From contig NZ_AP024845.1 of assembly GCF_020892095.1 (NCBI RefSeq), positions 744,001 through 808,000 on the forward strand: DNA of 64,000 nt. Direction: 5' to 3'. Made by a program: the position numbers and the translations under genes. This DNA comes from Claveliimonas bilis (GTDB lineage Bacteria; Bacillota; Clostridia; Lachnospirales; Lachnospiraceae). Under the pieces are notes generated by a model that was not told where the DNA came from, did no database searches, and saw only the letters and a list, made by a program, of their open reading frames with translations. Shown piece by piece: positions 26,113 through 35,662 of the stretch. The stretch's first letter is position 1. Every line of letters starts with the position of its first letter.

Positions 26113-27330
26113 TTAAGGCGCCATCACTTTTTCACTTTTAAAGGCACGGGCAATACAAGCTGTAAGTACTCCTCCTACAACCAGTGTTTCCGCCAGCGTT
26201 ACTATATACTGCATCACCGTAATGTCTTTTGCCAGGATCCCCTGCAGCGCCAGTGCACTGTTGTAGATCGGAATGTAATACCTGGAAGGATCCGGCGTTC
26301 CGGTCTGGAACATAGTGAGAAGTCCGATTACAAGGACAAGCATATAAACCGGCGTAATATAGCTGGTTGCCTCTTTTGTTGTCTTCGCAAATACGGAAAT
26401 AAGCGCTACAATAGCTGCATATAAAAATGCGATTGCAACAAGGAGAAGAGCCAGCATAACCGTCTGTTCCACATCCATCTGCAGATTCAGGCTTCCGCCG
26501 CTTGTTCCTGTCATGGATCTCATCATCAGCGGCATGCAGATAACCATTACTGCTACATAGATCAGGGAAGAAATCCCCGATATTACCATAAGGGCAAATA
26601 CTTTTCCAAGTACAATAGAAGTCCGCTTGATAGGAGCGACCAAAAGGCTCGCCATAGTTCCCCGCTCTTTTTCACCGGCAATCATATCTGCACCGATTCC
26701 CATAGCTCCTGCAAACAGAAGTATTGTAATAAAGTAAGGAAGCATCAGCCCAAGGGCTTTTCCGCTTGCTTTATCCTCATCCTGTATTTCCATCCTGTCA
26801 TTGTCTGAATTTACGGTGAATACTATAGTTGCCTCCGCATTTCCCATTCTTCCTGCCAGAAGCACCTGACGGTAAGCTTCCAGAGTTCCTCCTGAAATCT
26901 CCTGGTAAGCCTGTGCGGAATAATCTTCTGATGGATTATAGTAAGTCTTGATCTGTGGAATCTCATCTCCCGACTCGTACTGACTGATCGCCGAATCAAA
27001 ATTTTCCGGAAATTCAATAATTAGATCGGCCGTTCCCTGCAGGATTTCATCTTCTGCCTGCTTTCTTTGTCCGTCATTTTTCACCTCTTTCAGATCGTAA
27101 TCATACTCGCCTGACTCTAAAAACGCCTGAAAAGTTTCCGGCTGATTCTGAATATAGACAATTTCCTGATGTTCTTCCAGATCCTCTTCCATATTCTCTG
27201 CAAGATTACTGATGATCGTAAGAATCACTACCATGATAAGAACCGGCAGCAGAAAGACAGAAAATACCATTTTCCGGTCTTTAAAAATTCTCGCCATCTC
27301 TTTTCCGAAAATCTGTTTTATGCCGTTCAT
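26113..27330 (-). CDS. ABC-2 type transporter permease (NatB-like)
   Basis: A 405-residue permease: one N-terminal membrane helix (MVFSVFLLPVLIMVVILTII), a ~140-residue extracytoplasmic loop, then five or six helices from ~residue 185 on. GADMIAGEKERGTMASLLVAPIKR is the conserved cytoplasmic element of the NatB/CcmB-like ABC-2 family. NatAB in Bacillus exports Na+; similar pairs export other ions or small molecules. Starts one base after the ATPase gene's stop. Confidence 0.88.
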   Translation of the reverse strand: MNGIKQIFGKEMARIFKDRKMVFSVFLLPVLIMVVILTIISNLAENMEEDLEEHQEIVYIQNQPETFQAFLESGEYDYDLKEVKNDGQRKQAEDEILQGTADLIIEFPENFDSAISQYESGDEIPQIKTYYNPSEDYSAQAYQEISGGTLEAYRQVLLAGRMGNAEATIVFTVNSDNDRMEIQDEDKASGKALGLMLPYFITILLFAGAMGIGADMIAGEKERGTMASLLVAPIKRTSIVLGKVFALMVISGISSLIYVAVMVICMPLMMRSMTGTSGGSLNLQMDVEQTVMLALLLVAIAFLYAAIVALISVFAKTTKEATSYITPVYMLVLVIGLLTMFQTGTPDPSRYYIPIYNSALALQGILAKDITVMQYIVTLAETLVVGGVLTACIARAFKSEKVMAP

Positions 27331-28107
27331 CTACATCTCCCCCTTCCCTGCTGCTGTATACAATTGAAAGAACGCGTCTTCAAGATCATGGGCTCCCGTG
27401 CAGGAAAGGAGTTCATGAAGCGTCCCCTCCGCTTCTTTCTTTCCATCAATGATCATGCCGATGCGGTCACAAAGCTTTTCTGCTTCTGACATAATATGCG
27501 TAGAAATGATCACTAATTTTCCTTCTTCCTTCAATTTCTTCAGATAATCTGTCACGCCTCTGGCAGTCACAATATCAAGACCGTTTGTAGGCTCGTCAAA
27601 AATAACGATATCCGGATCATGTACCAGACTTACTGCAATGGCAGCTTTCTGTTTCATACCGGTGGACAGCTCTTTGATCCTCTTATGAGCAAACTCTTCA
27701 ATTCCAAAATAAGAGAAAAGTTCCTGTCTTCTCTTTTCCAGCATGTCTTCCGGCACCTTATGGAGTCTTCCGAAAAACCGGAACATATAATCCGGGTCAA
27801 ACTGCTCGTCCAGTTTAATATCACTTGTCAGGAAACCGATACGCCTCTGTACCTCCTCCGGCTCCTCCTGAACCTCATGCCCATCTACATAAATCTGCCC
27901 CTCTGTGGGTTTAATGATCGTTGAAATACAACGCAGGGTTGTCGTTTTCCCTGCCCCATTCGGACCCAGGAGACCATATATTTCTCCCGGCTTTGCAGTG
28001 AGACTTAAACCGTCCACCGCTCTTTTATACGGATCTTTTGTATGAGATTCCGCCATCTGTTTCTTGTTCAGCTTATAAATTTTTGTCAGATTCTTAATCT
28101 CAACCAT
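27331..28107 (-). CDS. ABC transporter ATP-binding protein (NatA-like)
   Basis: A 258-residue ATPase with Walker A GPNGAGKTT, signature LSTGMKQKAAIA, Walker B VIFDEPTNGLD and the switch His in ISTHIMSEAEKL. Downstream it abuts the NatB-like permease, forming an exporter. The promoter has a G8 tract in its spacer, which could slip. Confidence 0.92.
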   Translation of the reverse strand: MVEIKNLTKIYKLNKKQMAESHTKDPYKRAVDGLSLTAKPGEIYGLLGPNGAGKTTTLRCISTIIKPTEGQIYVDGHEVQEEPEEVQRRIGFLTSDIKLDEQFDPDYMFRFFGRLHKVPEDMLEKRRQELFSYFGIEEFAHKRIKELSTGMKQKAAIAVSLVHDPDIVIFDEPTNGLDIVTARGVTDYLKKLKEEGKLVIISTHIMSEAEKLCDRIGMIIDGKKEAEGTLHELLSCTGAHDLEDAFFQLYTAAGKGEM

Positions 28108-28147
28108 GTCTGCTCTCCTCCCTCTATTGTGTCACTGACTTAATACA

Positions 28148-28177
28148 AGTATATACCCCCCCCGAGAAATTTGTCAA
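28148..28177 (-). promoter_or_regulatory. Promoter of the natAB-like operon with a G8 tract in its spacer
   Basis: Minus strand: -35 TTGACA (28172-28177), 18-bp spacer containing eight consecutive G, -10 TATACT (28148-28153). Confidence 0.65.
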
Positions 28178-28198
28178 TAGAAAAATGTATTCTGTTAA

Positions 28199-28260
28199 TA
28201 AAAAAACACTCTGCCATCTGCAATTTCCGCATTCTGACAGGGTGTTTTCTTTTGTTTTTT
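28199..28260 (-). terminator. Intrinsic terminator after carbamate kinase
   Basis: A 9-bp stem (28205-28213 with 28238-28246, one G-T pair) flanked on both sides by A/T runs; on the minus strand it ends in T7. It can act in both directions. Confidence 0.85.
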
Positions 28261-28281
28261 ATTTTCTCAAACCAGGTGCTC

Positions 28282-29211
28282 TTATTTTATGATCGTTCCT
28301 GTTCTTCCCCGCAGTCCGTCTTTCAGTTTTTCCAGAGAAGTAATCAGGGCGATCCTTCCTTCCCGCTTTTCAATAAATTCCACAGAAGCCCGGAATTTCG
28401 GCAGCATATTATGTTTACCAAAATGCCCTTCTGCCATATATTGTTTTGCTTCTGCCACGGAAATGCATCCGATCTCCGACTCATTTGGCGTATCAAGATT
28501 AATTCTTACTTTCTCTACACTTGTGAGAATGATCAGCTCATCCGCGTCAATCTCTTCTGCCAGCTTGCCTGCTGCCAGGTCTTTTTCAATGACGGCACTT
28601 GCTCCTTTCAGACGATGATCCAGCTGCATTACAGGGATTCCGCCGCCGCCGCATGCAATGACCAACTGTCCGGCATCAATTAATGTTTTTATTGCATCAA
28701 TCTCTACGATCTTTACCGGGTTGGGTGCTGAAACGACTCGGCGGAAACCTTTGCCCGGCTCTTCCACCACATAGTTTCCTTTCTTTTTCTCCTCTTCCGC
28801 TTCTTCTTTCGTCATATAACGCCCCAGTACTTTTGTAGGAGTATAGAACGCTTCATCATAGGGATCAACAATCACCTGTGTAAGGATTGTGCTGACTGTG
28901 CGATAAATCCCCCGGTTCAACAACTCTTCCCGGATGGCATTTTGTAAGTCGTACCCAATATACCCCTGGCTCATGGCTGAGCAGACAGACATTGGAGCCG
29001 GAGTATAATCCTGATGCACCTTTCCAAATTCGTTCATTGCAGTATGGATCATCCCCACCTGCGGGGCATTGCTGTGCGTGATCGCAACCTGATATCCTTC
29101 CTCCACCAGTCCGGCAATTGCTTTGGCAGTATGCTTTACCGCCTCTTTTTGTTCTGGCAATGTGGTTCCCAGCGCCCGATGTCCCAGGGCAACTACAACT
29201 CGTTTCTTCAT
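28282..29211 (-). CDS. arcC: Carbamate kinase
   Basis: Makes ATP from carbamoyl phosphate in arginine, agmatine or purine fermentation. The 309-residue protein has the amino-acid-kinase motifs RVVVALGHRALG at the N-terminus, MSQGYIGYDLQNAI, VSAPNPVKIVEID, ACGGGGIPV and DKDLAAGKLAEEIDADELIILT-like segments. The start at 29211 has AAGGAG upstream. Monocistronic; no arcA or arcB lies in the window, so the source of carbamoyl phosphate is elsewhere. Confidence 0.95.
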   Translation of the reverse strand: MKKRVVVALGHRALGTTLPEQKEAVKHTAKAIAGLVEEGYQVAITHSNAPQVGMIHTAMNEFGKVHQDYTPAPMSVCSAMSQGYIGYDLQNAIREELLNRGIYRTVSTILTQVIVDPYDEAFYTPTKVLGRYMTKEEAEEEKKKGNYVVEEPGKGFRRVVSAPNPVKIVEIDAIKTLIDAGQLVIACGGGGIPVMQLDHRLKGASAVIEKDLAAGKLAEEIDADELIILTSVEKVRINLDTPNESEIGCISVAEAKQYMAEGHFGKHNMLPKFRASVEFIEKREGRIALITSLEKLKDGLRGRTGTIIK

Positions 29212-29276
29212 ATATGTGTCTCCTTTGAATTTCCACGTATTTTTCACTGTTGGAATAACTGTTGAAATATAAGAGA

Positions 29277-29305
29277 ATTATATTATTTTTCATGTAAAAT
29301 TGCAA
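29277..29305 (-). promoter_or_regulatory. Promoter of the carbamate kinase gene
   Basis: Minus strand: -35 TTGCAA (29300-29305), 17-bp spacer, -10 TATAAT (29277-29282). Confidence 0.7.
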
Positions 29306-29384
29306 CTTCTATTCCTTTTTCCCGTAAGATTTTCATAATCATTCAGCCTTGATTTTTCTCACAGTCATGCTATACTTTTCTTAT

Positions 29385-29457
29385 GGGGTATTAGCGCAGT
29401 TGGGAGCGCGTCACACTGGCAGTGTGAAGGTCACGGGTTCAAGTCCCGTATACTCCA
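29385..29457 (+). tRNA. tRNA-Ala (anticodon GGC)
   Basis: A full cloverleaf: acceptor GGGGTAT/ATACTCC (one G-T), D arm GCGC/GCGC, anticodon stem TCACA/TGTGA with loop CTGGCAG (anticodon GGC, reading GCC/GCU), T arm ACGGG/CCCGT with loop TTCAAGT, discriminator A. The 3' CCA is not encoded; a T run follows. Confidence 0.95.
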
Positions 29458-29505
29458 TTTTTTGATGCCTTTTATTATTTGCTGATATTCCACATACCGC
29501 AACTC

Positions 29506-31251
29506 TCACAGTTTCTTCTTTTTCCTTAGCAAATGTCTTACTCCGATTCCAATGCCTGCCGCTGCCGGCAGCGCAAGGAAAAAAGTCACCGGATCTGCTG
29601 CATTGCTGCTGTCTTTTTCTTTCTTTTGTTCATCCTTTTCAAATACTTCCCTCTCCAGTCCGAGTGCCTTTTGAACCGGTCCTAAAAGTTTTTGAACCGC
29701 CGTCTCTTCCGGCACAATTTCGATCATCACTGTCTCCACTGCCTGATTCTTCGCTTCATCTTCCGCCTGGACTTCGATCTCGTAAATACCGGCACCTCTC
29801 ACATTCACAGAATGGCTCCGGCTCTTTTCCGCCAGCACTTCTCTCTTTCCATTTACCTTAACTGCCGTAAGCCAGTCTTTCTCTCCTCGGATACGAATAT
29901 CGGCATTGGCTTCTGTCTCATACGATTTCCCGTCTGTGATTCCCCGGATCAAAATATCCGGAGCTGTGTGATCGATGGTAAAATCAGCCCTCGCTTCCGA
30001 CCGGTTACCTGCCTGATCTACGGCTTCTACCTTCATCTGATGCCTGCCTTCTTTTGTCAGAGACTGTCCCGGAAAATAAAATCTGCCATCTACCGTCATA
30101 GTGCAGGAGCAACTGGTAAAGTCCTGTATATATTCTGTCTCTGGATAATTCCAACAAAATTCTTTAAGATACCTTCCATCCATTTCACTGACTTTTGAGA
30201 TTACAGGTGCCTTTTTGTCAATGACAATCTGTGCCTTTGCCCCGGCTGCAAATCCCGCCATATCCTCTGCCTGAAGTTCCAGCTGATATTTTCCTTCCTC
30301 TGTCAGCTTCTGACGATAAACCTTCTTTCCTTTCTCTTCAGACCAGCCTTTGTTTTTGCTTAATGTTTCTTTTCCTTCCGGATCGCTTCTCACAATACGC
30401 ACATCTGCTGTCTTTAACAGATTATCATCAGAAACCGTAAAAACAACTTCTGTATCCTTCCCCGTAACCGTATAATCTGCCACGCCCTTTATTTCAGCAA
30501 TAGGGAAAGTACGGTCAATAAAGGCCCTGCCCTCCCAGCTTGCGGCATTTCCGGCATAATCCCAGGCCACTATGCGGATAGCAACTGCCTTGCCGCCGCT
30601 GGAATGCTCTCGGATCCGAAATTCCGCCTTCTCTTCTGCCGCATTTACTCCATCAATATTTTCTGTTTTCTGTCCATTTACATAGCACACAATGTTTTTT
30701 ACCCCACTTCCCAAGGCTCCGTCTTCTGCTGTCACCTTCGCACAGGCTTCGTACTGATGCCAGGCTGTATCCGGAAGCTGCACCGCCATTATTGGTGCTG
30801 TTGTATCAACTTTAAATTCAATTTGCTGATGCCGGATCTTTTTCCCTTCATCTTCCATCCATATTTCCAGAATACTGGTCCCTTCCTGAAATTCCTCCGG
30901 AGAGATCACCGCAACGCTTCCCCCTTCCTTCAGACGTCCTTCCTTTTTTCTGTCTCCGGACTGGAGAGAAAATACTGTCTCCCCTCTTTTCCCCGGATGT
31001 GTGATCTTTACAGTTGGAGGCGCCGTATAATACAAAGTCTCTCCTTCCGGCTTCTCATACTCTACCCGGTAGAGGACAAGGGGATCCGGCTCGGCTTCCT
31101 CCCCTTCTTCCTCTTCCCCATTCTCCTGCTCCTCCCCAATCTCCCGGACATCCCGGCTGTCCGGATCCTGGGCAAAAATGTCCTGCTGCCGGTACAAAAC
31201 CGCCAAAAGCAGAATAAGTACCAGAAGCTGCCCTGCTATCTTCCTACCCAT
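29506..31251 (-). CDS. Secreted, membrane-anchored Ig-like-repeat surface protein
   Basis: A 581-residue protein not matching a named family. It has an N-terminal signal-type helix (GQLLVLILLLAVLY), an acidic linker (~35-56), then four repeat borders of the D-x-x-x-P type at residues ~149, 246, 345 and 427 (VDTTAP, IDRTFP, IDKKAP, IDHTAP), spaced 80-100 residues. These are typical of bacterial Ig-like/cadherin-like modules, with D-AGN motifs (WDYAGN, VDQAGN). A C-terminal helix (FFLALPAAAGIGIGV) followed by RKKKK anchors it; no LPxTG sorting motif is seen. Its start overlaps the pseudokinase gene by 16 bp, so the two proteins are probably made together. Confidence 0.8.
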   Translation of the reverse strand: MGRKIAGQLLVLILLLAVLYRQQDIFAQDPDSRDVREIGEEQENGEEEEGEEAEPDPLVLYRVEYEKPEGETLYYTAPPTVKITHPGKRGETVFSLQSGDRKKEGRLKEGGSVAVISPEEFQEGTSILEIWMEDEGKKIRHQQIEFKVDTTAPIMAVQLPDTAWHQYEACAKVTAEDGALGSGVKNIVCYVNGQKTENIDGVNAAEEKAEFRIREHSSGGKAVAIRIVAWDYAGNAASWEGRAFIDRTFPIAEIKGVADYTVTGKDTEVVFTVSDDNLLKTADVRIVRSDPEGKETLSKNKGWSEEKGKKVYRQKLTEEGKYQLELQAEDMAGFAAGAKAQIVIDKKAPVISKVSEMDGRYLKEFCWNYPETEYIQDFTSCSCTMTVDGRFYFPGQSLTKEGRHQMKVEAVDQAGNRSEARADFTIDHTAPDILIRGITDGKSYETEANADIRIRGEKDWLTAVKVNGKREVLAEKSRSHSVNVRGAGIYEIEVQAEDEAKNQAVETVMIEIVPEETAVQKLLGPVQKALGLEREVFEKDEQKKEKDSSNAADPVTFFLALPAAAGIGIGVRHLLRKKKKL

Positions 31252-32783
31252 ACATTCTCTCCTTCCACTTTTATATCATAGATTGCCTTCAGCTTCTTAA
31301 ATTCTTCGTCTGAAGCAATTCCGGGAACCTCCTTCAGATATTTCTGTATGGTCTGCGCACATATCTGCCGATCCGTGCCGCTGTTCTGACACTGCATACG
31401 GATAAACTGTATCCGAAGCGTCCCGGAATCCTTTAACTCTTCTATGCCCTGACTGCAGACCTCCCACGCTTTTTCCTGATCGTTGTTCTTTTCATATAGA
31501 AGCACCAGCTTTTCATAGATCTGTTCCCTTTGCTCTGAACTTTCCTCCATATCCAGAAGCTCTTCATATACTCCGGCAGCATTCGCGATTTCCTCTGTCT
31601 GTTCATACGCCGCTGCCAGCTCTCTTAAAATCTCTTTCTGTTTCCGGCCTTCTTCGTCTTTCTCCTTCCATCCTTCCAGTTCCAGACAATGTGTTCCGAT
31701 CTCTATCACCCGCCTTTTGGCACTTTCTGCTGTCAGATGCCTGTATCCCCTAAGCAGACTGTAATAATAACGAAAGTCTTCCCTGTCCGGTATCTGCTCT
31801 TCTATCTGTCCCAGGAGATCTGCCAGCTCTTTTTCTTCCATTTCCTCCCCGGAAGCCAGATAGGCGGAAAGTTTTTCATAGCATGCGCCGAGAGGTTCCG
31901 TCTTTGCTGCCCCGGCAAAAATTTCTCTGCTTTTTTCATAGTCTTCCAGATCGAGAAAATACAGAAATCCCAGGTCAAATCTAAGTTTTGTCTCCTCCTG
32001 TCTGTCTAAAGTATCTTCTGCCTGCCTCGGTTTCTCACTTTCCCGATTCTCTGTCTGATTTTGCGCTTCTCTTTCCAGCTGTTTTTTCATTCTGCCTTTG
32101 CCGTCCAATACACTTCTCCCCGCGCCGAAAAAAAGGATCAGCAACACTGCTGCCAATATTGGAAAGAGCAGCTTTTTCTTTGATATTCTTTTATTCTCAC
32201 TTTGTATTTTGGAAAATTGATCTGATATTTCTTGAAAATTATGATACTGTTTTTTGAATTTTCTTTCAGTCTCCCGACCGGGATCCTGACTTAAACATAC
32301 GGCAATGATCCTTTGAAGTCTCCGCCTGTCCCTCCTGCGTATGGGAGGCGCGGTATCTGCTGCCGCAAAAACATACTGATAAGTTCTTCCCAGACTATAA
32401 ATATCGTCTGACATACTGATTCTTTGGTAATGCTTGTTATCTTCTCTCTGGAAACTTTCCCGCACTTCCCGCCTTCTCATCTTTTTCAAAAGCTCTTTTT
32501 GCTTTCCGCTTTCCAGATTAAGAAGATGTACCATTCCTTCGGAACCGATAATAATGCTGAAAGGGTTCACATACTGAAAACAGGGATTCCCCCGGCATCG
32601 ATGGAATTTCTCCAATTCTCTCGGAATCTCTTTCATCCAGCGAAGAAGAAGCTCCTGTGGCACAACAGGGTGGTGTTTCAAATACGCTGCAAGGGTCACT
32701 CCCCCAACGCAGTCCGTACTGGCGTAGCACCGCCCCTGATTTTCCACAAGCTTCCACACTTCATATTCTGTCTGTTCCTGCAT
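31236..32783 (-). CDS. Truncated pseudokinase - membrane helix - TPR-like protein
   Basis: A 515-residue protein. Residues ~1-190 look like a protein-kinase C-lobe: MSDDIYSLGRTYQYV matches the SDIYSLG subdomain, and the FHRCRG-NPFSIII region sits where HRD..N lies. The catalytic Asp, the DFG Asp (LLNLESG instead) and most of the N-lobe (Gly loop, Lys) are absent, so it should not phosphorylate. A single membrane helix (LLFPILAAVLLILFFGAG, ~residue 210) follows. The extracytoplasmic C-terminal ~270 residues are helical and TPR-like (AAAYEQTEEIANAAGVYEELL). It resembles the architecture of membrane pseudokinases such as EssB, but no ESX genes are present. Co-transcribed with the Ig-like protein. 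Confidence 0.75.
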   Translation of the reverse strand: MQEQTEYEVWKLVENQGRCYASTDCVGGVTLAAYLKHHPVVPQELLLRWMKEIPRELEKFHRCRGNPCFQYVNPFSIIIGSEGMVHLLNLESGKQKELLKKMRRREVRESFQREDNKHYQRISMSDDIYSLGRTYQYVFAAADTAPPIRRRDRRRLQRIIAVCLSQDPGRETERKFKKQYHNFQEISDQFSKIQSENKRISKKKLLFPILAAVLLILFFGAGRSVLDGKGRMKKQLEREAQNQTENRESEKPRQAEDTLDRQEETKLRFDLGFLYFLDLEDYEKSREIFAGAAKTEPLGACYEKLSAYLASGEEMEEKELADLLGQIEEQIPDREDFRYYYSLLRGYRHLTAESAKRRVIEIGTHCLELEGWKEKDEEGRKQKEILRELAAAYEQTEEIANAAGVYEELLDMEESSEQREQIYEKLVLLYEKNNDQEKAWEVCSQGIEELKDSGTLRIQFIRMQCQNSGTDRQICAQTIQKYLKEVPGIASDEEFKKLKAIYDIKVEGENVWVGR

Positions 32784-32862
32784 CCGTTCACCTCCTATTT
32801 ACATAATTTTTATTATATGTTAACTTATTTGTTGTTCGGATGCAAGCATTTTTTTCATTTTT

Positions 32863-34248
32863 CTAATGATCCGTTTCAAGATTCTGCTGCTGAAGTTTTT
32901 TCATCTGTTGCATTTCCCGCCGGATCAGTATAACAGTTGTAATAAAAGCAATGGTATCTGCTGCCGGTCCGGCATACAGGATTCCGTCAAGCCCCATAAA
33001 CAGCGGAAGGATCAGAATGAAAGGAATCAGAAAAATGACCTGCCTTGTCATAGACAGTACAAGACCTTTTACCGGTTTCCCAATGGCTGAAAAGAAATTA
33101 GATGAAATAACCTGGACTCCATTTGCAATTACCATAAAAAGGAAAATCCTCATAAACCGCACTGCAAATTCAAAATACAATTGATCTCCCGTTCCAAAAA
33201 GAGAAATGATCTGATAGGGGAAGAATTGAAACAGGATAAATCCAACTGCTGATATGGTCAGATTGGCTCCGATCGCCAGCTTGTATGTCTGCCGCACCCT
33301 GTCGTACTGTTTCGCCCCATAATTGAAACCGATAATGGGCTGCGACCCCTGAGAGATTCCGATCACAAAAGCAAGAAGGATCGCGTTTGTCTTCATTACA
33401 ATCCCACAGGCAGCCAAAGGAATTTCCATGCCGTAAGCCGAATCTGCCCCATAGAAGGTCAGAGAATTATTCAGCACAATCTGAACAAAAGTAATAGCCA
33501 GCTGATTTAAACTGTTGCTCATTCCAAGAGATGCTGTTTTTCCACACTCCTTCGGAATCAACCGTATGTCTTTTCCTTTGATTTCCACACTTTTGAATTT
33601 CCGGATATACAAAACTGCTGCAATAAATGAACAGAACTGGCCGATGATCGTCGCCCAGGCTGCCCCTGCAACTCCCAGATGAAAAACAAAAATAAAGATC
33701 GGATCAAGGATCGTATTGATAACCGCACCGATCAGCATACACGTCATGGAATATTTAGGACTTCCGTCAGCCCTTGCCAAATTGCTCATGCCATTCGTCA
33801 CGATCAAAAAAGGCATACCAAGTGCGATAATCCGCGTATATTCTTTCGCATAGGGCATAATCTCCGCGGTGGCTCCAAAAACAGTCAGGAGAGGATCCAG
33901 AAAAATCTCAATTACTATAGCATATATGATGCCAAAAACAACCATCATACTGATTCCGTTCCCTACCACCCGAGCTGCGTCTTCCTTCTCTCCGGCTCCC
34001 AGATGAAGGGAAAACCGCGAAGCGCTTCCAATACCGATCAAAAGGGCAATGGCAAGACAGATGGTCGTAAGAGGGTAGGAAACATTTGTTGCCGCGTTTC
34101 CGAGATATCCGACTCCCTGCCCGATAAAGATCTGATCCACGATATTGTAAAGCGAACTCACTACCATGGCGATAATGCTTGGAATCGCAAATCCTCTTAG
34201 AAGTTTTGATATTTTTTCGTATCCCAATGGGTTCTCTTGTTTTGTCAT
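32863..34248 (-). CDS. MATE family efflux transporter
   Basis: A 461-residue membrane protein with ~12 hydrophobic segments, in two six-helix halves. Typical MATE features are PSIIAMVVSSLYNIVDQIFIG near the N-terminus, GIGSASRFSLHLGAGEKEDA and GISQGSQPIIGFNYGAK in the second half. Such NorM/DinF-type proteins export drugs or metabolites using H+ or Na+. Located 18 bp upstream of nothing on its own strand: it precedes the pseudokinase gene by 79 bp. Confidence 0.93.
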   Translation of the reverse strand: MTKQENPLGYEKISKLLRGFAIPSIIAMVVSSLYNIVDQIFIGQGVGYLGNAATNVSYPLTTICLAIALLIGIGSASRFSLHLGAGEKEDAARVVGNGISMMVVFGIIYAIVIEIFLDPLLTVFGATAEIMPYAKEYTRIIALGMPFLIVTNGMSNLARADGSPKYSMTCMLIGAVINTILDPIFIFVFHLGVAGAAWATIIGQFCSFIAAVLYIRKFKSVEIKGKDIRLIPKECGKTASLGMSNSLNQLAITFVQIVLNNSLTFYGADSAYGMEIPLAACGIVMKTNAILLAFVIGISQGSQPIIGFNYGAKQYDRVRQTYKLAIGANLTISAVGFILFQFFPYQIISLFGTGDQLYFEFAVRFMRIFLFMVIANGVQVISSNFFSAIGKPVKGLVLSMTRQVIFLIPFILILPLFMGLDGILYAGPAADTIAFITTVILIRREMQQMKKLQQQNLETDH

Positions 34249-34265
34249 TGTCTCATTCCTTATCT

Positions 34266-34877
34266 TTATTCTTTCATTTTTATAATCTGTACAGCTCCGA
34301 TCCTCCGGGCTTCCTCCTCTTTATGAGTCACAAAGATCACCGTTCGTCCTGTACATTTCTCTTTTGTATATTCTATTACTTTCTGCTCTGTCTCCTTATC
34401 CAGTCCCCTAAAAGGCTCATCCAGAAACAGGATGTCATAGGGCGCAAGAAGGGCACGCAGGATTGCCACCCTTCGTTTCATTCCTCCCGACAGCTGGCTG
34501 ACCATCTGATCTTCACTTCCGGTTAGATCTACTGCCCTCATTTCCCGCAGGATTTCTTCTCTCGTCTTTTCCGGACAGGCAAGGCGGATATTTGCCAGCA
34601 CACTTAAATTTTCACACAGCCTGTCCTCCTGAAAGACAGCGCTTTTTCTTAAACCTCCCATCCCCCGGCATTCTCCCTCGTCTGCTGTCTCTAATCCCAT
34701 CATGATCCTAAGGAGGGTTGTTTTTCCGCAGCCTGATCTTCCCATAATGCAGGTTATTTTTCCCCGCTCTGCTTCCATGGAAAATTCCTTCAGCACCTGA
34801 TTGCTTCCATAACGTTTTCCAAGCCCTGTCACTTTTACTGCTGTTTCTTTCATCTGCTTTGTTTTCTCCTTCTGCAT
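34266..34877 (-). CDS. ABC importer ATP-binding protein (nitrate/sulfonate type)
   Basis: A 203-residue ATPase with Walker A GRSGCGKTT, signature LSGGMKRRVAIL, Walker B ILFLDEPFRGLD and FVTHKEEEA. Its pattern is that of SsuB/TauB-type importers. Two starts are possible: 34877 (used here) or 34853, which has AAGGAG upstream at a long spacing. It lies 5 bp after the permease gene. Confidence 0.88.
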   Translation of the reverse strand: MQKEKTKQMKETAVKVTGLGKRYGSNQVLKEFSMEAERGKITCIMGRSGCGKTTLLRIMMGLETADEGECRGMGGLRKSAVFQEDRLCENLSVLANIRLACPEKTREEILREMRAVDLTGSEDQMVSQLSGGMKRRVAILRALLAPYDILFLDEPFRGLDKETEQKVIEYTKEKCTGRTVIFVTHKEEEARRIGAVQIIKMKE

Positions 34878-34882
34878 ACGGA

Positions 34883-35662
34883 TTACCTTTTATCCATACT
34901 GTTCAAATATTTCACAAGGACATCAATCAGTTTTAAAAACCCCTTTTCAAAGAACACACTGATACAGATGATCACTATAGTCCATGCAAAGAGTTCCGCT
35001 GTATCCAGATAGATTTTTGCGTTATACAGATTCTCTCCGATGGAGTTTTGGGGAATACCGATCACTTCCGCCGCCACTCCTGCCTTCCAGCATAGTCCCA
35101 GCCCCAGAGAGCACCCTGTCCGGAAAAAGGGCATGATCTGTGAAAGATAGATCCACCGCACTCTTTGCATGGCAGGAATCTGAAATACATCTGCCATTTC
35201 TTTCAGCTGAACATCCATATGGCTGATCCCGTCCAGAACATTGGTATAAATAATAGGAAATACCATTAAAAAGGAAATGACAACAGAAAGATTGCGCGAA
35301 GATACCCAGATCAGCACAAGAATTACAAAGGAGGCCACCGGGATAGATTTCACTGTCACAATAAACGGTTCCAGAAATTCCCGGACTCTCCGTGACACTG
35401 CTGCAAGGGCTGCCAGACCGGTCCCTGTCACAACCGCCAGCAGAAATCCGCCCATGATCCGAAGCAACAAGGATGCAATGGACAGCCAAAATTCACTTTT
35501 TGCCGCCAGTTTTACAAGGGCAGACAGAACAGTGACAGGAGACACCAGAAGTATCTCCTGTCCGATCCACATACTCACGGCCTGCCAGATTACAAGCCAT
35601 ACGGCTACTGCCCATATTTTTATTTTTCCTTTATTCTTATTCTTCTGTGTAGTAGAAGTCAT
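34883..35662 (-). CDS. ABC importer permease (nitrate/sulfonate/taurine type)
   Basis: A 259-residue permease with about six membrane helices. The cytoplasmic EAA-like loop is MADVFQIPAMQRVRWIYLSQIMPFF, typical of BPD/SsuC-like permeases. It overlaps the substrate-binding-protein gene by 26 bp and is followed by the ATPase gene, completing a SBP-permease-ATPase importer. Confidence 0.9.
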   Translation of the reverse strand: MTSTTQKNKNKGKIKIWAVAVWLVIWQAVSMWIGQEILLVSPVTVLSALVKLAAKSEFWLSIASLLLRIMGGFLLAVVTGTGLAALAAVSRRVREFLEPFIVTVKSIPVASFVILVLIWVSSRNLSVVISFLMVFPIIYTNVLDGISHMDVQLKEMADVFQIPAMQRVRWIYLSQIMPFFRTGCSLGLGLCWKAGVAAEVIGIPQNSIGENLYNAKIYLDTAELFAWTIVIICISVFFEKGFLKLIDVLVKYLNSMDKR

